From positions 43,390 to 107,389 of the forward strand of contig CAZMXS010000008.1 in the NCBI GenBank assembly GCA_964570325.1: 64,000 bases of DNA, given 5' to 3'. Numbering within the stretch: position 1 is the stretch's first letter; each line of letters opens with the position of its first letter. The DNA is from CAZMXS01 sp964570325. GTDB taxonomy: Bacteria; Verrucomicrobiota; Kiritimatiellia; CAIQIC01; CAZMXS01. The notes under the pieces were generated by a model. That model had not been told where the DNA came from and searched no databases. It saw only the letters and a program-made list of their open reading frames with translations. Below are positions 16,358-25,198 of the stretch, one piece after another. The translations under genes and the position numbers were made by a program.

Positions 16358-17541
16358 ACTCGCGCGTGCTGATCATTGTGGAAAACCTGCCGGTGCCTTT
16401 TGATCGGAGAGTGTGGCAGGAAGCGACGACGCTGCGCGCGGCGGGCTATGCGGTGTCCGTGATCTGTCCGCAGGGCCGGGGCTACGAGGCGGAGTACGAG
16501 GAGCGCGAGGGCGTTCACATTTACCGGCACCCCCTGCCGCCGGACATCAGCTCGACCGCCGGCTATCTGAAAGAATACGCGGCCGCGCTGCGCGGGGAGT
16601 TCCGGTTGGCGCGCCGCGTGTGGCGCGAGCGCGGGTTCGATATTGTGCACATCTGCAATCCGCCCGACCTGCTGTTCCTGGTCGCGGGCTGGTTCAAGCT
16701 GCGGCGCGGCGTGAAGATTATCTTCGACCATCATGACGTGGTGCCGGAGATGTTCGAGGCCAAGTTTGGCCGGCGCGGATTTTTCTACTGGGCGCTGCGG
16801 GCGGCGGAGCGCCTGACCTTCGCGGCGGCGGACCTGGTGATCTCGACCAATGAATCGCACCGGCGCGTGGCCCGGCAACGCGGGCGCAAGCCGGATGAGC
16901 GCAACATCATCGTCCGCAGCGGGCCCAACCTGGAGAAGTTTCAACCCGGCTCACCGGACCCGCGGTTCAAGCGCGGCAAGGACTATCTGGTCGGCTACAT
17001 GGGCGTGATGGGTGAGCCGGAGGGTTTGGACCTGCTCCTGGAGAGCATTCGTTATATCGTGTTTGATCGGGGACGGCGGGACATCCATTTTGTGCTGATC
17101 GGCGGCGGCCCGTTGTTTGAGGAACTACAGCGACTGAAAACGCGCCTGCAATTGGATGAGTTTGTCGAGTTCACCGGACGCATTCCGGACGCGGAGATGA
17201 TTGCGCGGCTTTCCACCTGCGACCTGTGCGTGAATCCCGACCGGAAGACGCCCTATAATGACATGTGCACGATGAACAAGATCCTCGAATACATGGCGTT
17301 GGGCCGGGCCATCGTGCAGTATGATCTGGTTGAAGGGCGCTTCTCGGCCGGGGAGGCCTCGTTGTATGCGGAAGGGAATAACCCGCGGGATTTTGGCGAC
17401 AAAATCCTGGAGCTGCTGGGAAATCCGGAGCGCCGCGCGCGCATGGGGGCGGCGGGCCGCGCGCGCATGGAGCAGAAACTGGAATGGCGACATCAGGCGC
17501 CGCAGTTGCTGGCCGCCTATGCCCGTGCGCTCGGCGGCTGA
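16354..17541 (+). CDS. GT-B glycosyltransferase (WbuB-like, family 4)
   Basis: 395 residues starting in an ATGA overlap. N-terminal 'RVLIIVENLPVPFDRRVWQE' and 'IVHICNPPDLLFLVAGWF', then 'IIFDHHDVVPEMFEAKFGRR', are typical of WbuB/WcaI-like transferases. The donor domain has 'VRSGPNLEKFQP', 'YLVGYMGVMGEPEGLDLLL' and 'TMNKILEYMALGRAIVQYD', which in this subgroup replaces the standard E-x7-E surroundings. Full-length. It sits directly before the initiating phosphotransferase, so it may add the second sugar; that order is inferred. Confidence 0.9.
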   Translation: MNSRVLIIVENLPVPFDRRVWQEATTLRAAGYAVSVICPQGRGYEAEYEEREGVHIYRHPLPPDISSTAGYLKEYAAALRGEFRLARRVWRERGFDIVHICNPPDLLFLVAGWFKLRRGVKIIFDHHDVVPEMFEAKFGRRGFFYWALRAAERLTFAAADLVISTNESHRRVARQRGRKPDERNIIVRSGPNLEKFQPGSPDPRFKRGKDYLVGYMGVMGEPEGLDLLLESIRYIVFDRGRRDIHFVLIGGGPLFEELQRLKTRLQLDEFVEFTGRIPDAEMIARLSTCDLCVNPDRKTPYNDMCTMNKILEYMALGRAIVQYDLVEGRFSAGEASLYAEGNNPRDFGDKILELLGNPERRARMGAAGRARMEQKLEWRHQAPQLLAAYARALGG

Positions 17542-17580
17542 CGTTTGCTTTTCACGCGGCATTTGATACCGTTAACGCGC

Positions 17581-19014
17581 ATGAACCAGACGGGATCAAC
17601 CGGGGCGCCGGCGATGAATGCGCCCTTCTCATATTTCGGAAGGATAATTTTCAACGCGCTGGCGATCGGCCTTGCGGAGTCGGTGGCCATCCTGCTGGCG
17701 CTGTTCCTGGGGTCGGACCTGCGGCGCATGCTGTTCGGCGGGCACATGTTTGCCGGCTGGATGCTCTATCTGATCGCGGCCTGGATTATCGGCGCGGCGC
17801 TAATGCGTATTTTGCCGGGCTGGGGCCTGGGCGCGGTGGAGGAACTGCGGCGGCTGGTTCTGTTGCTGACCATCCTGTTCGGCGCGACGATTATTTTGCT
17901 GTTTTTGGGCAAGGCTTCGGAAACCGCCAGCCGCTTTGTGTTGACGGCCGGTTACTTCTTCAGCCTCCTGCTGGTGCCCCTCGCGCGGACCGAGATGAAA
18001 CGTTTGCTGTTGAGTTACGACCGCTGGGGCATCCCGGTGGCCGTCTACACCGATGCGCGCATCGGGGGCCGCGTAATCAATGCCCTGCGCGATGAACCCG
18101 GCCTGGGCTATATGCCGGCCGGCTTGTTCAGCGATGATCCGGCTGTCGGCGCGGGCCAGTTCGCCGGCCTGCCGGTGCTCGGGACGATCGCGCAAAGTTC
18201 GAGCCGGATGCCGGTCGCGGTGCTGGCGCTGGCCGATGTGCCGCCCGAGCAGATGGCCAGCATCCTGGATGGGCCGCTGTCCGACTACCGCAGCGTCGTG
18301 ATCGTGCCGGAGTTGCACGAAACACCCTCGCTGTGGGTCAAACCGCGCGATTTTGTGGGCATCCTTGGCCTGGAAATCTCGCGCAACCTGCTGGATCCTT
18401 TCGCGCGCGGGCTCAAGCGCAGTCTGGAACTGCTGGTTGTCGTGCTCACCGCGCCGTTATGGATGACGCTGTGCGTGTTGCTCGCGTTGCTGGTCTGGCT
18501 GGAGGACCGCGCCGGGCCGATTTTCAAACAGGAGCGGATCGGCAAGTCCGGCCGGCTGTTTTACGCCTGGAAGTTCCGGACGATGCACCCGGATGCCGAG
18601 CGGGTGCTGCGGGAAAAGCTGGCGACGGACGCCGAACTGAAGGCGGAATGGGACCACAACATGAAGTTGCGCAACGATCCGCGCATTACCAAGGTCGGCG
18701 CGTTGCTGCGGCGGATGTCGCTGGATGAACTGCCGCAACTGGTCAATGTGCTGCGCGGCGACATGGCGCTGGTCGGACCGCGACCGCTGCCGCGCTACCA
18801 CCACGACCGGCTGGCCGAACGGGTGCGCAAGCTGCGCGACCAGGTGCTGCCCGGAATTACCGGCTTGTGGCAGGTCAATTGCCGCAGCGAATCGGGGCTC
18901 GAAGGTATGGAGAAGTGGGACGCCTATTACGTCCGCAACTGGTCGGTTTGGCTGGACATTGTCATCATTGTCCGCACCTTCCGCGCGGTGGTCAGTGGCC
19001 GGGGCGCGTTTTAG
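17581..19014 (+). CDS. Undecaprenyl-phosphate sugar phosphotransferase (WbaP-type initiating enzyme)
   Basis: 477 residues from the ATG at 17581; a TTG at 17545 and an ATG at 17614 are alternatives. The N-terminal third holds four to five hydrophobic segments, then a soluble Rossmann-like middle ('GIPVAVYTDARIGGRVINAL'), then the catalytic domain: 'FKQERIGKSGRLFYAWKFRT', 'LRRMSLDELPQLVNVLRGDM' and 'LVGPRPLPRYHH', ending in 'LPGITGLWQVNCRSESG'. It transfers a sugar-1-phosphate (often galactose or glucose) from the UDP-sugar to undecaprenyl phosphate at the inner membrane, starting the repeat unit. This is the committed step for the locus. Confidence 0.92.
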   Translation: MNQTGSTGAPAMNAPFSYFGRIIFNALAIGLAESVAILLALFLGSDLRRMLFGGHMFAGWMLYLIAAWIIGAALMRILPGWGLGAVEELRRLVLLLTILFGATIILLFLGKASETASRFVLTAGYFFSLLLVPLARTEMKRLLLSYDRWGIPVAVYTDARIGGRVINALRDEPGLGYMPAGLFSDDPAVGAGQFAGLPVLGTIAQSSSRMPVAVLALADVPPEQMASILDGPLSDYRSVVIVPELHETPSLWVKPRDFVGILGLEISRNLLDPFARGLKRSLELLVVVLTAPLWMTLCVLLALLVWLEDRAGPIFKQERIGKSGRLFYAWKFRTMHPDAERVLREKLATDAELKAEWDHNMKLRNDPRITKVGALLRRMSLDELPQLVNVLRGDMALVGPRPLPRYHHDRLAERVRKLRDQVLPGITGLWQVNCRSESGLEGMEKWDAYYVRNWSVWLDIVIIVRTFRAVVSGRGAF

Positions 19015-19113
19015 GAATGGTGAAGGCGGAAAGGTGAATAACGGCATGCGCGCAAATCGCAAATTATTCTTTTTCTGTATGGGGTATCTGGCCATTGGCC
19101 ACTGGCCATTCTT
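19014..19113. repeat. Degenerate heptamer repeat array at a gene junction
   Basis: From the end of the phosphotransferase gene the sequence reads as seven-base units: GGAATGG, TGAAGGC, GGAAAGG, TGAATAA; then, in one register from 19051, CGCAAAT twice, several degenerate units, ATCTGGC, CATTGGC, CACTGGC, CATTCTT. The clearest part is TGGCCAT-TGGCCAC-TGGCCAT (19089-19109). The array covers the start codon and hydrophobic signal-peptide region of the next gene. Confidence 0.55.
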
Positions 19114-21469
19114 TTCCCTTCCCGCCGCCCGCGCGCTGGGCCCGCACGAAGTGGCGCTGCTGGTCAACAGCCGCTCGGAGCGCTCGCTGGAGATCGCGAA
19201 CCATTACGCGCGGCTGCGCAATATCCCGGCGCTGAATATCCTGGATGTCGAGCTGCCGGATACGGTGCTCGAACCGGGAGCGGCCTTGACGCCGGAAGAG
19301 TTCAACCGGCTGATCGCGGAGCCGGTCGCGCTGGAAATCACGCGGCGGGGTATCGCCGACCATATCCAGGCCTGGGTGTACTCGGCGGATTTTCCCTTGC
19401 GGATCACCAACGATCCGCCGGTCTCACTGACCGGGATCACGTTTGTGCGCGGGCGGCTGCCGGAGTCCGAGCTAATCCGGAAAGGCGCGTGGGGTTCGCT
19501 GGTCTTCCGCGGGCCGGACCAGCCGGGCGGGTCGGCGTTGCCGCCGGCGACGATCGAACAGTTTGCCGCGCGCGCGGGCGAGAACATGCCGCGGCCGGCC
19601 ATGGTGCTGACGCATATGGGCGCGCGCGGGCTGACGCTGGAGCAATCGCTGCGCCTGCTGACCCGCAGCGCCGGCGCCGATGGCGCGCGCCCGGCGGGCG
19701 CATTCTATTACTTGGTAAATACCGATATTCGCTCGACCTGCCGGGACTGGCAGTTTGCGGGCGCGCGCGATGAGCTGGGCAAAATGGGGTTCAAGGCGAC
19801 CGTCGGGGAAAGCGTTCCCGCCGGCGCCGCGGTGGTCGGCTTGCTGATGGGCTCGCCCTACATCAACCCCGCGGACTATGGGACGCTGGCGCCTGGCGCG
19901 GTGGCCGGCCACCTGACCAGTTGGGGCGGTATTTTTGAAAGCCCATATCACACCAAGTTGACGGCGTGGCTGCTCGCCGGAGCGGCGGGTTCCGACGGCA
20001 CGGTGACCGAGCCGTACGCCATTTGGACCAAGTTCCCCAATGGCCGGCTGTTTGTCCACTACGCAGCCGGTTGCACGCTGTTGGAGAGTTACTATCAAGC
20101 CATTCGCTGCCCCCTGCAGACCGTCTTGGTGGGCGACCCGCTGACTGCGCCCTGGGCGCCGCGGGCCTCGCTGGTTCTGGTGGGGTTGGACGACGCGCCG
20201 GTCGGGGGCCGCCTGGCGTTCAGCGCGCAGTTGCTGCCGCCGGTCAAGCCGGAGCCGAACTATATGTTTTTGCTCGATGGCCGGGTGCTCACGACCCCGT
20301 TCACCGGCGACATTAAGCTGGACACCGACGCGTTGGGCGACGGCTGGCACGAGCTGCGGTGCGTCGCCTACCTGCCGGGCGCGCTGCGCAGCCAGTTCCA
20401 GGCCGCGCGCGAGTTTACCTTGAGCCGGTTTGCGCGGCAGGTCGTGTTCGACAACCTCGAACCCGGTGCGCGCATTGATCTGCGCCACCCGCTGCGTCTG
20501 AAAATCTCGGCGGCGGGCCAACCCCAGACCGTGGGCGTCATCTGCGGCGCGCGCCTGCTGGGTGAAGTGGAGCATCTCATCGGCGGGGCCGAATTGACGG
20601 TGGATCCCGCCGTGGCGGGCGCCGGCCCGGTCCGGTTGCAGCCGTTTGCGTTGTACGGCAGCAACGAGCTGGTGCGCGGCGCGCCGGTGCCCGTGGAAAT
20701 CTTGCGGCTCGACCAGCCACCGGCGATCGCCGGCATCAGCGTGGAAACCAATGCCGAAACGCAACTGGCGCTGACGGCGGCGGTAGCCGATCCCGAGGGC
20801 GATCCGGTTCGGCTGGACTGGTTTCAGCCCGTGGCAACGGGCGTGGCGCACCAGGTCTGGGGCGGCGCCTGCGACTGGGCCGATGGGTCCTGGGTTTTCG
20901 CGCCGCCGGCCAATGAAATGGGCGTCGTCGAGTTTGCCGACTATCCGTTGCGGGACCGGCGGTCGGTCACGGCCCGGATTAGCATCGAGCGGGATGCGCC
21001 GGACCTCAACACGCAAAAGGCCGGCCTGATCTATCAGTACACGGACCCTGACAATTTCCACTACTTCGGCATCTGGGGCGACACCGGCGCCTGGGTGCTG
21101 GGCGCGCGGGAGAATGGCGCCTGGCGGCAAATTCAGGCGCGCGGCCTGCCGATCGAGCCCGACCGGCCGTACGCGGTTGACATTTTGCAAACAGAAACCG
21201 GGCTGGAGTTCCGCGTGGACGGCGAGCGGCTGTTCGCCGTTCCCGGCGAGCAGTTCGGCGCAGGGCCCCTGGCGCTGGCGGCGGGCGCGAAGCCCGCGCG
21301 ATTTGCGGGTCTAGCGGTCAGCCCGCCGATCAAACCGCCCGGCGCATGCGCCGTTGACGCGGCGGGGCGCCTGCTAGTGACGCCGCCGGCCGGCGGTCTG
21401 AACCTGATTTTGCGCGCGAGCGATTCATGGCGGTATGCCGAGCAGCCGGTGGATGTGCCGGGTCCTTGA
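19046..21469 (+). CDS. TIGR03790-like secreted protein
   Basis: 807 residues from the ATG at 19046; a GTG at 19034 is also possible. The N-terminus is a signal peptide ('KLFFFCMGYLAIGHWPFF' then 'LPAARA'). The core runs from 'VALLVNSRSERSLEIANHYA' through 'GHLTSWGGIFESPYHTKLTA' and 'GTVTEPYAIWTKFPNGRLFV' to 'LVGDPLTAPWAPRASL', the pattern I associate with TIGR03790. The C-terminal part is beta-rich, with a laminin-G-like stretch ('KAGLIYQYTDPDNFHYFGIW'). No PEP-CTERM sorting tail is visible. The strand-helix order resembles a caspase/gingipain fold, but that is speculative. A paralogue follows immediately. Confidence 0.75.
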   Translation: MRANRKLFFFCMGYLAIGHWPFFSLPAARALGPHEVALLVNSRSERSLEIANHYARLRNIPALNILDVELPDTVLEPGAALTPEEFNRLIAEPVALEITRRGIADHIQAWVYSADFPLRITNDPPVSLTGITFVRGRLPESELIRKGAWGSLVFRGPDQPGGSALPPATIEQFAARAGENMPRPAMVLTHMGARGLTLEQSLRLLTRSAGADGARPAGAFYYLVNTDIRSTCRDWQFAGARDELGKMGFKATVGESVPAGAAVVGLLMGSPYINPADYGTLAPGAVAGHLTSWGGIFESPYHTKLTAWLLAGAAGSDGTVTEPYAIWTKFPNGRLFVHYAAGCTLLESYYQAIRCPLQTVLVGDPLTAPWAPRASLVLVGLDDAPVGGRLAFSAQLLPPVKPEPNYMFLLDGRVLTTPFTGDIKLDTDALGDGWHELRCVAYLPGALRSQFQAAREFTLSRFARQVVFDNLEPGARIDLRHPLRLKISAAGQPQTVGVICGARLLGEVEHLIGGAELTVDPAVAGAGPVRLQPFALYGSNELVRGAPVPVEILRLDQPPAIAGISVETNAETQLALTAAVADPEGDPVRLDWFQPVATGVAHQVWGGACDWADGSWVFAPPANEMGVVEFADYPLRDRRSVTARISIERDAPDLNTQKAGLIYQYTDPDNFHYFGIWGDTGAWVLGARENGAWRQIQARGLPIEPDRPYAVDILQTETGLEFRVDGERLFAVPGEQFGAGPLALAAGAKPARFAGLAVSPPIKPPGACAVDAAGRLLVTPPAGGLNLILRASDSWRYAEQPVDVPGP

Positions 21470-21503
21470 CGGGGCCGGGCCGGTTGTGTGTAATACTATT
21501 AGA

Positions 21504-24251
21504 ATGCGCAATACGGGATGGCTGTCATGGTGCGCCGGGTTGCTGGCGCTGTCGGCATTCGCCGGGGGCGGTCCGCAGAATGTCCTGTTGGTCGTCAACG
21601 ACGGCAGTCTGGAATCGCTGGAACTGGGTCAGTATTACCGCGCCCGGCGCGGGCTGCCGGGCATCAACGTCTGCCACATCAACGCGCCGACAAATTACAG
21701 CATCGCTTATGCCGATTTCACCAATACCATCCAGGCGCCGATCTGGAATTACATTGCGAATTCCGGGATCAGCAACCAGATTGACTATATTGCCCTGTCG
21801 CGCGACATTCCGTATCGGGTTGCGCAGGGTGCTTCGACCAATGGCGTGACGGCCGTGTTGTTCTATGGCTTTCGCACCAATGCGCCGGCCTATTGCTCAT
21901 TCCCCGCCAATTATTCCAGGAGCGACTGGTTCGAAGCGGAGCAGAGTTTCACGCATTCCAGCGGGCCGAGCAGCGGGCGTTACTATCTGGCCACCATTCT
22001 GACCGCGACCAACCTGGCTGCGACCGAACGCATGATTGATCGCGCGGTCGCCGCCGACCGCACCCAACCGACCGGCACGGTGTTCTTCTACCATCCGGCT
22101 CCGGAACTGCGAAATGTCCAGTGGTTCCAATACGCGCGGGCCGATTTCCTGGCGCGCTTCCTGGACATTCCCCAGCAGCGGATCTTTTATGATGGTTATT
22201 TCTTCAGCCCCGTCACCAACGCCATGGGTGTGATGGTGGGGCAGCCGGGCGGCAACGGCGTTGATTCGATGCAGTTTTTTACCACCACCTATGCCACCGG
22301 CGCCCTGGCCGACCACCTCACCTCGTTCGGCGGCGTACTGTATGAGGACAGCGGGCAGGAATCAGTCCTGCGCTGGGTGGATGCCGGCGCGGTGGGGACG
22401 TACGGCACCGTTTTGGAGCCGTGCGCCTACACCAATAAGTTCCCGAACGCGCGCCTGCACTACTGGTACGGGCGCGGATTCAACATGGCGGAGAGCTATT
22501 GGATGTCGGTGCGCAACCCGTATGAGGGTGTTTTCATTGGCGATCCGCTTTGCCAGCCGTACGCGCGGGCGTCGCAGGTTGCGGTGGCCGGGCTGGCGAG
22601 CAACGCGGTTGTCTCCAACACGGTGAATCTCACGGTTACGGTTGTCGCCGCCGGATCCAACCGGCCGGTGAATGAGGTCCGGCTGTATCTCGACGAGTTT
22701 TATCTTGCGACGCTGACCAACATCACTCCCCGCGCCGGGAATGATGTGACGGTTCGGATCAACGGCAACGCGCGAACCTATACCGCGCCTGCCGGCGCCA
22801 CGCTCTTGACCGTGGCCACGGGTCTGGCGGCCCGGATTAACGCGGCACCGTCGCTGGGTGTGACGGCGCGCGCCGTCGCCGATCGCGTGGAAATTGTACA
22901 AGACGCGCTGGGGGTTGCCGGAACCGGCCTGACCTGCAGCGCAATCAGTTCCAACAATTCGTCCGGCGAGTTGACGGTCTTTCCCTTCGTGCCCTTTACG
23001 AATTTTCTTGAGACCACAGCCGCGGCTTATGAACAGGTGACATTAAGCGGCGCGCCGGCGGTCGGGGACATCGTTCGCGCCGTGGTGACGCGACTGGACG
23101 GAGTCAAGATCACCAACCAGGTAATGGCACAAGCGGGCGACGATGCTTACACGCTGCTGACCAATCTGGCCGGCGTGGTGAACGCCAATACGAATCTACA
23201 ATCCACCTCCGGCTGCGAAGTCAAGTGGACCACCTACAATCTGTTTATTGCCGGCGGGTACGATACCTACTTCGTGTCCCGGACCAACACGTGGCAAGGC
23301 TACAACCTGTATCTGAATTTCAGCCTCAGTCTGCAACCGGGCAGCACGCTTTCCGGCGGCGTTGCGGACAATTTTAATTTCAACGCAGACGTGCTGGGGG
23401 CGCGCGCCACCATCTTCCTGGCGGCGGGCCGGACCAACTTCGCGTGCGGTTACACGCTGGTCACGACCAATCTTGCGGATGGGCCGCACACGCTTCGCGC
23501 CGTGGCCTGCGAGGGCACGGCCGTCAAGGCCCAGGGCCAGACGGTGATCCCGTTCCAGGTGGATAATCATGGCGATCAATGTGTAATCACCAATCCGGCC
23601 GTCGGCGCAACATTTCTACTTAGCGAGAGCATCCCAGTGCAGGTTTGGGCCGCGCCCGCCGGCGGCGCAATCACCGCCGTGCAGTTTCACGCCGAGGCCA
23701 AGCGCGCGGCCGCCACCAACGCGGCGCCATATACCTGCACCCTGGCCGCCAGCCAGTATGGGGTGGGGGAACTTCAACTTTTTGCCCGCGCGTTCAACAG
23801 CAACGGGCGGGTGGTGGACAGCTTACCGGTCGGCGTGACCATCCTCCCCGACTATGATTTTGACGGCTTGGAGGATCAATGGGAAATCCGCAACTTTGGC
23901 AGTATTGCCGTCTATAACGGGACAAACGACCCGGACAGCGATACCTTCAATAACTGGCTCGAATACACCGCCGATACCGAGCCGACCAACGCCGCCAGTT
24001 ACTTCCGCATCACCGCCGTAGGGGGACCCTGGACGGGGGCGTTGCCCCGGCTCACGTTTGTTTCCAGCACGGCCCGCGAGTACCGGATTCATTGCAACGA
24101 CATCGCGCTCACGAGCGCGCTATACTGGCTGGCGGCCTCTAATGTCTTCATGGGCGCCGCGGGCTTGACAACCTGGGTGGATGATGGCTCAGACCTCCCG
24201 CCTTTGGGCGGCGACCGGCGCTATTACCGGGTGCGGGTTCGCCGTCCGTAA
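21504..24251 (+). CDS. TIGR03790-like secreted protein, second copy
   Basis: 915 residues from the ATG at 21504, with a clear signal peptide ('WLSWCAGLLALSAFAGGGP'). It shares with the upstream protein the core 'VLLVVNDGSLESLELGQYYR', 'DYIALSRDIPYRV', 'LADHLTSFGGVLYED', 'YGTVLEPCAYTNKFPNARL' and 'VFIGDPLCQPYARASQVAV', but is otherwise diverged. The middle is beta-sandwich-like. Near residue 790 is an acidic, thrombospondin-type-3-like segment ('DYDFDGLEDQWEIRNFGSI', 'DPDSDTFNNWLEYTADTEP'). The last 80 residues resemble the end of the giant protein at 57609-63167. Probably cell-surface. No PEP-CTERM tail is visible. Confidence 0.75.
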   Translation: MRNTGWLSWCAGLLALSAFAGGGPQNVLLVVNDGSLESLELGQYYRARRGLPGINVCHINAPTNYSIAYADFTNTIQAPIWNYIANSGISNQIDYIALSRDIPYRVAQGASTNGVTAVLFYGFRTNAPAYCSFPANYSRSDWFEAEQSFTHSSGPSSGRYYLATILTATNLAATERMIDRAVAADRTQPTGTVFFYHPAPELRNVQWFQYARADFLARFLDIPQQRIFYDGYFFSPVTNAMGVMVGQPGGNGVDSMQFFTTTYATGALADHLTSFGGVLYEDSGQESVLRWVDAGAVGTYGTVLEPCAYTNKFPNARLHYWYGRGFNMAESYWMSVRNPYEGVFIGDPLCQPYARASQVAVAGLASNAVVSNTVNLTVTVVAAGSNRPVNEVRLYLDEFYLATLTNITPRAGNDVTVRINGNARTYTAPAGATLLTVATGLAARINAAPSLGVTARAVADRVEIVQDALGVAGTGLTCSAISSNNSSGELTVFPFVPFTNFLETTAAAYEQVTLSGAPAVGDIVRAVVTRLDGVKITNQVMAQAGDDAYTLLTNLAGVVNANTNLQSTSGCEVKWTTYNLFIAGGYDTYFVSRTNTWQGYNLYLNFSLSLQPGSTLSGGVADNFNFNADVLGARATIFLAAGRTNFACGYTLVTTNLADGPHTLRAVACEGTAVKAQGQTVIPFQVDNHGDQCVITNPAVGATFLLSESIPVQVWAAPAGGAITAVQFHAEAKRAAATNAAPYTCTLAASQYGVGELQLFARAFNSNGRVVDSLPVGVTILPDYDFDGLEDQWEIRNFGSIAVYNGTNDPDSDTFNNWLEYTADTEPTNAASYFRITAVGGPWTGALPRLTFVSSTAREYRIHCNDIALTSALYWLAASNVFMGAAGLTTWVDDGSDLPPLGGDRRYYRVRVRRP

Positions 24252-24269
24252 CGCGGCATTCAATTCGAT

Positions 24270-24824
24270 ATGAAAACAATGGTCCGGAAACCGTGTGTGT
24301 TTTTTGATCGCGACGGCATTGCCAACGAGTCGCCGGGCGAAGGCAAGTACGTCGAGCATTGGAACCAGTTCAAGCTGCTGCCGGAATTTATCGCAGCGTT
24401 GCAAGTGACGCTGCAGCACGGGTACGAGGCGGTCATTGTGACCAACCAGCGCGGCGTCGCGCGCGGGCGGATGCGGCAGGAGGACGTGGACGAGATTCAC
24501 CGCAATTTGCGCGCGGCGCTCCGGGGTCGGGGGTTGCACCTGCGCGATATCTTCGTCTGCACCGACGAGAGCGACGCGTCGCCGCGCCGCAAGCCAAACC
24601 CGGGGATGCTGTTGGAGGCGGCGGAGCAGCATCACCTCGACCTGGCGCGCTCGTGGATGGTGGGCGATCAGGAGCGGGATGTTGAGGCGGGGCGGCGCGC
24701 CGGCTGTCGGACGGTGCTGGTAAATGACAGCGATAAGCCCAGTCGGGCCGATTTCCGACTGGCGGCCATGTCCGAACTCGCGGGGTTCCTGAAAGAGCAC
24801 TTGGAACCGTGCGGTGCGAAATGA
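24270..24824 (+). CDS. HAD-IIIA family phosphatase (GmhB/HisB-N-like)
   Basis: 184 residues. HAD motif I is 'CVFFDRDGIANESPG' (nucleophile Asp and +2 acid), motif II 'AVIVTNQRGVARGRM', motif III Lys in 'RRKPNPGMLLEAAE', and motif IV 'SWMVGDQERDVEAGRRAGC'. Length and layout match D-glycero-D-manno-heptose-1,7-bisphosphate phosphatase and histidinol-phosphate phosphatase. The Cys/His zinc loop of typical GmhB is absent ('FVCTDESDASPRRKPNPG'), so the heptose assignment is uncertain. In this locus it may dephosphorylate a sugar phosphate. It starts 18 bases after the second TIGR03790-like gene. Confidence 0.8.
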   Translation: MKTMVRKPCVFFDRDGIANESPGEGKYVEHWNQFKLLPEFIAALQVTLQHGYEAVIVTNQRGVARGRMRQEDVDEIHRNLRAALRGRGLHLRDIFVCTDESDASPRRKPNPGMLLEAAEQHHLDLARSWMVGDQERDVEAGRRAGCRTVLVNDSDKPSRADFRLAAMSELAGFLKEHLEPCGAK

Positions 24825-25198
24825 AAAGTTTGGGCAAGCGGGCGGGACGATCCGCAAGGTTTGATGCAAGGGCCGCGCGCGCCGCCAAGTGTGCCGGCCG
24901 GCCAGCCAGTGCCGGCTGACCATGGCCAGGAGAGCGGGCCGTATCCCCCCACGCGCCAAGGAATGCTCTTGGGGATGGGCAAGCATGACCGACTGGCCAT
25001 CCCGCGCCGCGAAACGGTCGGCCTGGCGATTCGATCCGGCCATCGGCGGTTGCTTTACGACGACATTCCGTTGTGGTAAATTGAAACATTCAGGATTCGC
25101 TGTTTTTTTATCTCGAAGGGAAGATCTGGAACGTGCGACGGGAATCCATGATCTGCGTGTTATTGTTTTTGGGTTAAAGTTGTTCTTCATTTGACGAT
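24825..25198. other. Non-coding stretch before the exosortase gene
   Basis: 374 bases with no convincing gene. The last 150 bases are visibly less GC-rich than the rest of the locus. A possible promoter is listed separately (25054-25082). No terminator or repeat was found. Confidence 0.6.
25054..25082 (+). promoter_or_regulatory. Candidate sigma-70-type promoter for the exosortase operon
   Basis: TTTACG (25054-25059) and TAAATT (25077-25082), each four of six matches to consensus, are 17 bases apart. Transcription would start about 110 bases before the exosortase ATG. Weak on sequence alone; supported mainly by its place in the only long gap of the locus. Confidence 0.3.

Noticed and set aside
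19472..21190. A 572-codon minus-strand frame opposite the first TIGR03790-like gene
   Set aside because: Arg/Gln/His-rich translation with no motifs; a GC-bias shadow.
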